This document shows positions 61,411 to 64,000 of a stretch of DNA of 64,000 nt, one piece after another. The number at the start of each line of letters is the position of its first letter. Within the stretch, counting starts at the first letter, position 1. Source of the DNA: Nitrococcus mobilis (GTDB lineage: Bacteria; Pseudomonadota; Gammaproteobacteria; Nitrococcales; Nitrococcaceae). A model generated the notes under the pieces. The model had not been told where the DNA came from and made no database searches. It saw nothing but the letters and a program-made list of their open reading frames with translations. Position numbers and translations under genes: made by a program. The DNA lies in NCBI GenBank assembly GCA_024102725.1, contig JAGFJL010000122.1, positions 1 to 64,000 of the forward strand, written 5' to 3'.

Positions 61411-62871
61411 CTACCCAACCTGCGTTCCCCCAACCGTAAGCGCATCCACTTTAAGAGTGGGTTGCCCTACCCCGACGGGCACGCTTTGGCCTTCCTTGCC
61501 ACAGGTACCGATGCCGCTGTCAAGCTGAAGGTCATTGCCCACCATGCTGACCCGGGTCAATACGTCCGGTCCATTGCCAATCAATGTCGCGCCTTTGACC
61601 GGACGAGTAATGCGTCCATTTTCAATGAGATAAGCTTCGCTAGCAGAGAAGACGAACTTGCCTGAGGTGATATCGACCTGCCCACCACCGAAATTAACGG
61701 CATAGAGGCCGCGATCTACCGAGGCGATAATCTCCTCCGGGGCATGCGGTCCAGCCAGCATATAGGTATTGGTCATACGCGGCATCGGCAGATGGGCATA
61801 AGACTCCCGCCGACCATTGCCGGTCGGGCGCATGCCCATCAGCCGGGCATTGAGGCTGTCCTGCATATAGCCGGTAAGCACTCCCCGCTCGATCAGCGTG
61901 GTGCATTGGGTTGGAGTGCCCTCGTCGTCGATGTTGAGCGAACCGCGCCGGCCGGGCAACGTTCCATTATCGACCACCGTGCAAAGCGGCGAGGCGACCC
62001 GCTCACCGAGACGCCCCGCGAAAGCCGAAGTGGCTTTGCGATTGAAATCACCCTCGAGACCATGCCCAACAGCCTCGTGCAGCAACACTCCCGGCCAACC
62101 CGGACCGAGCACGACCGGCAAGGTCCCCGCCGGGGCCTCGACCGCCTCCAGGTTGAGCAGCGCTTGGCGCACCGCCTCGCGGGCATACCCCTTGAGGCGG
62201 TCGCTGTCGAGGAAACACTCGTAACCGGTTCGCCCGCCACCGCCGGCACTGCCGCTCTCGCGGCAGCCATTCTGTTCGACCAGGACGGTGACATTGAGCC
62301 GCACCAAGGGGCGGACATCGGCGCTCAGCTGGCCATCACCGGTGGCCACCAAGACCACGTCATGCACACCGGCGAGGCTCACGACCACCTGTTCCACTCT
62401 CGGATCCTGCCGTCGGGCCTCGGCATCGAGTTCACGCAGCAGCGCCACCTTCTCATCAGCGCTCAAACTGTCTAGGGGATTGAGCGGCTGATACAGCGCC
62501 AAGCCTTCGCCCGCCTTCCAGGCTTGGAGCCGCCCGGCACCGCCGCTACGGGCAATGGCTCGCGCGGCACTGGAGGCCTCCAGCAGGGCCGGCAGCATGA
62601 TTTCATCGGAATAGGCGAACCCGGTCTGCTCGCCACTGACGGCTCGCACGCCGACACCTTGATCGAGGCTACGGCTACCCTCCTTGATAATCCCATCCTC
62701 CAGAACCCAGGCCTCATGCCGTTGCACCTGAAAATAAAGATCGGCGGCGTCGACCTTGGGTCCCATCAAGCGCCCGAAAACCCGCTCCAGATCGGTTTCG
62801 CCCAGATCGGCTGGAGCCAAAATGCTCTGGCGCGCCAGATCCAGATTGTGCTGCATCGTACTGTCAGACAT
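61411..62871 (-). CDS. tldD: metalloprotease TldD
   Basis: 486 residues. The zinc motif [13 protein letters not shown] is intact (HExxxH...E). [22 protein letters not shown] and [20 protein letters not shown] are typical. Strong ribosome site GGAGGAAGG. Its start overlaps the nitrilase end by 8 nt. Forms the active heterodimer with PmbA. Confidence 0.97.
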   Translation of the reverse strand: MSDSTMQHNLDLARQSILAPADLGETDLERVFGRLMGPKVDAADLYFQVQRHEAWVLEDGIIKEGSRSLDQGVGVRAVSGEQTGFAYSDEIMLPALLEASSAARAIARSGGAGRLQAWKAGEGLALYQPLNPLDSLSADEKVALLRELDAEARRQDPRVEQVVVSLAGVHDVVLVATGDGQLSADVRPLVRLNVTVLVEQNGCRESGSAGGGGRTGYECFLDSDRLKGYAREAVRQALLNLEAVEAPAGTLPVVLGPGWPGVLLHEAVGHGLEGDFNRKATSAFAGRLGERVASPLCTVVDNGTLPGRRGSLNIDDEGTPTQCTTLIERGVLTGYMQDSLNARLMGMRPTGNGRRESYAHLPMPRMTNTYMLAGPHAPEEIIASVDRGLYAVNFGGGQVDITSGKFVFSASEAYLIENGRITRPVKGATLIGNGPDVLTRVSMVGNDLQLDSGIGTCGKEGQSVPVGVGQPTLKVDALTVGGTQVG

Positions 62872-63727
62872 TACCTTCCTCCGTCGACCGCGCCGCCGGC
62901 GGAGCCACGCCTAGGCGACGATGCTCGAGCGCCGGGAAGCGCCGGCGCGTTTCCCGAAGCTCGGCGCGAACCATTCGAGCCTGGGTCATACCGGGCCCGC
63001 GGCTATGGCGTCCTAGAATCCGCCCCCATGGATTCACGATCAGCGTCTCGCCATAGGTCAGCCGGCCATTGGGATGCTCCCCGCCCTGGTCTGGAGCCAC
63101 CAGATAGCACAGATTCTCTACGGCCCGGGTACGAACCAGAAGCTCCCAATGCGCGGCACCGGTGAGCGCAGTAAATGCCGAGGGCACCACCAGCAGCTCC
63201 GCACCCTGCGCCACCAGCTCACGGAAGAGCTCGGGGAAACGCAGATCATAGCAGACGGCCAGACCCACGCGGGCAAACGGCGTGTCGAAAATCACCGTAT
63301 TGTCGCCCGCTTGCAGTGTTTCCGATTCACAATACCGCTCATCGGCACTTACGGCCACATCAAACAGATGAATCTTGTCGTAGCGCGCGCAGCGCTCGCC
63401 ACTGGGCCCATAAACCAAGCAGGCGGCCCGGGCTCGTCGCTGATCGGAAGTGCGCAAGGGTATCGTACCGCCGACCAGAAAGATGCCATGACGACGCGCC
63501 CGCTCCGCCAAGAAAGATTGAATTGGACCGCCGCCATCCGGCTCCGCTATAGCCAATTTGCCCGCTTCATCGCGACCGACAAAGGCGAAATTCTCCGGCA
63601 ACGCCACCAAATCGGCACCGCCAGCCACCGCCTCGGCAATAAGGCGATCGGCCGACTCGAGGTTCGCCGCCACCCCATCGCCAGAGACCATTTGAATAGC
63701 CGCCAGTCGCGCTTCATCTTGAGTCAT
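62864..63727 (-). CDS. carbon-nitrogen hydrolase (nitrilase superfamily)
   Basis: 287 residues. Catalytic Glu in [10 protein letters not shown], Lys in YDKIHLFDV and Cys in [18 protein letters not shown] make the E-K-C triad. The amidase Nit1/YbeM-like branch, active on deaminated glutathione in other organisms, is the best fit. The same gene sits between yhdP and tldD in Pseudomonas. Overlaps the yhdP end by 14 nt. Confidence 0.93.
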   Translation of the reverse strand: MTQDEARLAAIQMVSGDGVAANLESADRLIAEAVAGGADLVALPENFAFVGRDEAGKLAIAEPDGGGPIQSFLAERARRHGIFLVGGTIPLRTSDQRRARAACLVYGPSGERCARYDKIHLFDVAVSADERYCESETLQAGDNTVIFDTPFARVGLAVCYDLRFPELFRELVAQGAELLVVPSAFTALTGAAHWELLVRTRAVENLCYLVAPDQGGEHPNGRLTYGETLIVNPWGRILGRHSRGPGMTQARMVRAELRETRRRFPALEHRRLGVAPPAARSTEEGNV

Positions 63728-64000
63728 CGCCCCCCCTCGGCACCTCGGCTCGCGTTTGCCCCATGCCTTCGATCCGCGGATGCTCCCACGGGCCGGTTAT
63801 CCGATACCGGTTCTGGGCCAGCTGCGCTATGCTCGTCTGAAATAATTTCTGAGTCAGAAACAAAACCACCCCGGCCACCGGACCGCCTGCCAAGCCACCG
63901 AGCAGTGACACTGCGGAGGAAACATGCGGGATCACAGTAACTGTCTGATCGTATTCCCCTTTAACCAAGTCGATCGGTCCGGCAACCTCGATATAGGCCG
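63714..64000 (-). CDS. yhdP: YhdP-family AsmA-like protein, C-terminal end (start outside window)
   Basis: The last 95 residues of a large envelope protein; open to the window edge. AYIEVAGPIDLVKGEYDQTVTV, with LLGGLAGGPVAGVVLFLTQKLF and YRITGPWEHPRI, matches the C-termini of YhdP (TIGR02099). YhdP, TamB and YdbH are thought to move phospholipids to the outer membrane. The yhdP-nitrilase-tldD order supports the call. Confidence 0.88.
   Translation of the reverse strand, partial: AYIEVAGPIDLVKGEYDQTVTVIPHVSSAVSLLGGLAGGPVAGVVLFLTQKLFQTSIAQLAQNRYRITGPWEHPRIEGMGQTRAEVPRGGDDSR

Overview
The window is a gene-dense stretch of core chromosome from a high-GC gammaproteobacterium. The gene order is close to that known for Pseudomonas: pilBCD-coaE-zapD-yacG, argJ-secA-lpxC-dcw, rnpB-rsmI-lpoA-yraN-diaA, petABC-sspAB, hisDG-murA-ibaG-mlaBCDEF, kdsDC-lptCAB-rpoN-hpf-ptsN, and yhdP-nitrilase-tldD-pmbA. 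A complete bc1 complex and an hprK-like gene beside ptsN and rapZ point, by inference, to a Chromatiales-like lineage rather than an enteric one. I saw no insertion sequence, prophage, tRNA, 16S/23S rRNA or CRISPR array.

Layout. 1-2.4 kb (minus): start of astB, astD (arginine succinyltransferase pathway) and an MlaC/HpnM-like periplasmic lipid-binding protein. 2.9-8.6 kb (plus): pilB, pilC, pilD (type IV pili), coaE, zapD, yacG. 8.6-13.6 kb (minus): a Nudix-ThiE fusion, argJ, secA. A dciA-like gene (plus) then lies between secA and lpxC. 14.2-33.1 kb (minus): lpxC followed by the full division and cell wall cluster, read from mraZ: mraZ-rsmH-ftsL-ftsI-murE-murF-mraY-murD-ftsW-murG-murC-murB-ddlB-ftsQ-ftsA-ftsZ. 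A promoter and four MraZ boxes precede mraZ. Many of these genes overlap by ATGA or TGATG. 33.3-34.6 kb (minus): RNase P RNA and rsmI. 34.8-37.7 kb (plus): lpoA, yraN, diaA. 37.8-41.7 kb (minus): petABC-sspAB. Then an NIF3-family gene (minus) and degS (plus). 43.9-50.5 kb (minus): mlaFEDCB-ibaG-murA-hisG-hisD. 50.8-59.4 kb (plus): kdsD-kdsC-lptC-lptA-lptB-rpoN-hpf-ptsN-hprK-like-rapZ and an HPr gene. 59.4-64 kb (minus): a conserved hypothetical gene, pmbA, tldD, a nitrilase and the 3' end of a yhdP-like gene.

How the genes work together. Most of the window builds the envelope: precursor synthesis (murA-G, ddlB, mraY), septal synthesis and division (ftsI, ftsW, ftsQLAZ, zapD), regulation of cell wall synthesis (mraZ, lpoA, rapZ), LPS (lpxC, kdsD, kdsC, lptABC) and lipid asymmetry (mla).

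The least ordinary observations are these. The hprK-like protein has lost the catalytic His and the Glu/Arg of the family signature, while the nearby HPr keeps its serine. The PTS-Ntr cluster has a 426-bp gene-free gap where related genomes often carry a mannose-type EIIA gene. Cytochrome b has an 81-bp in-frame tail duplication. A terminator-like hairpin sits just before petA. I found no clearly new multi-gene system.
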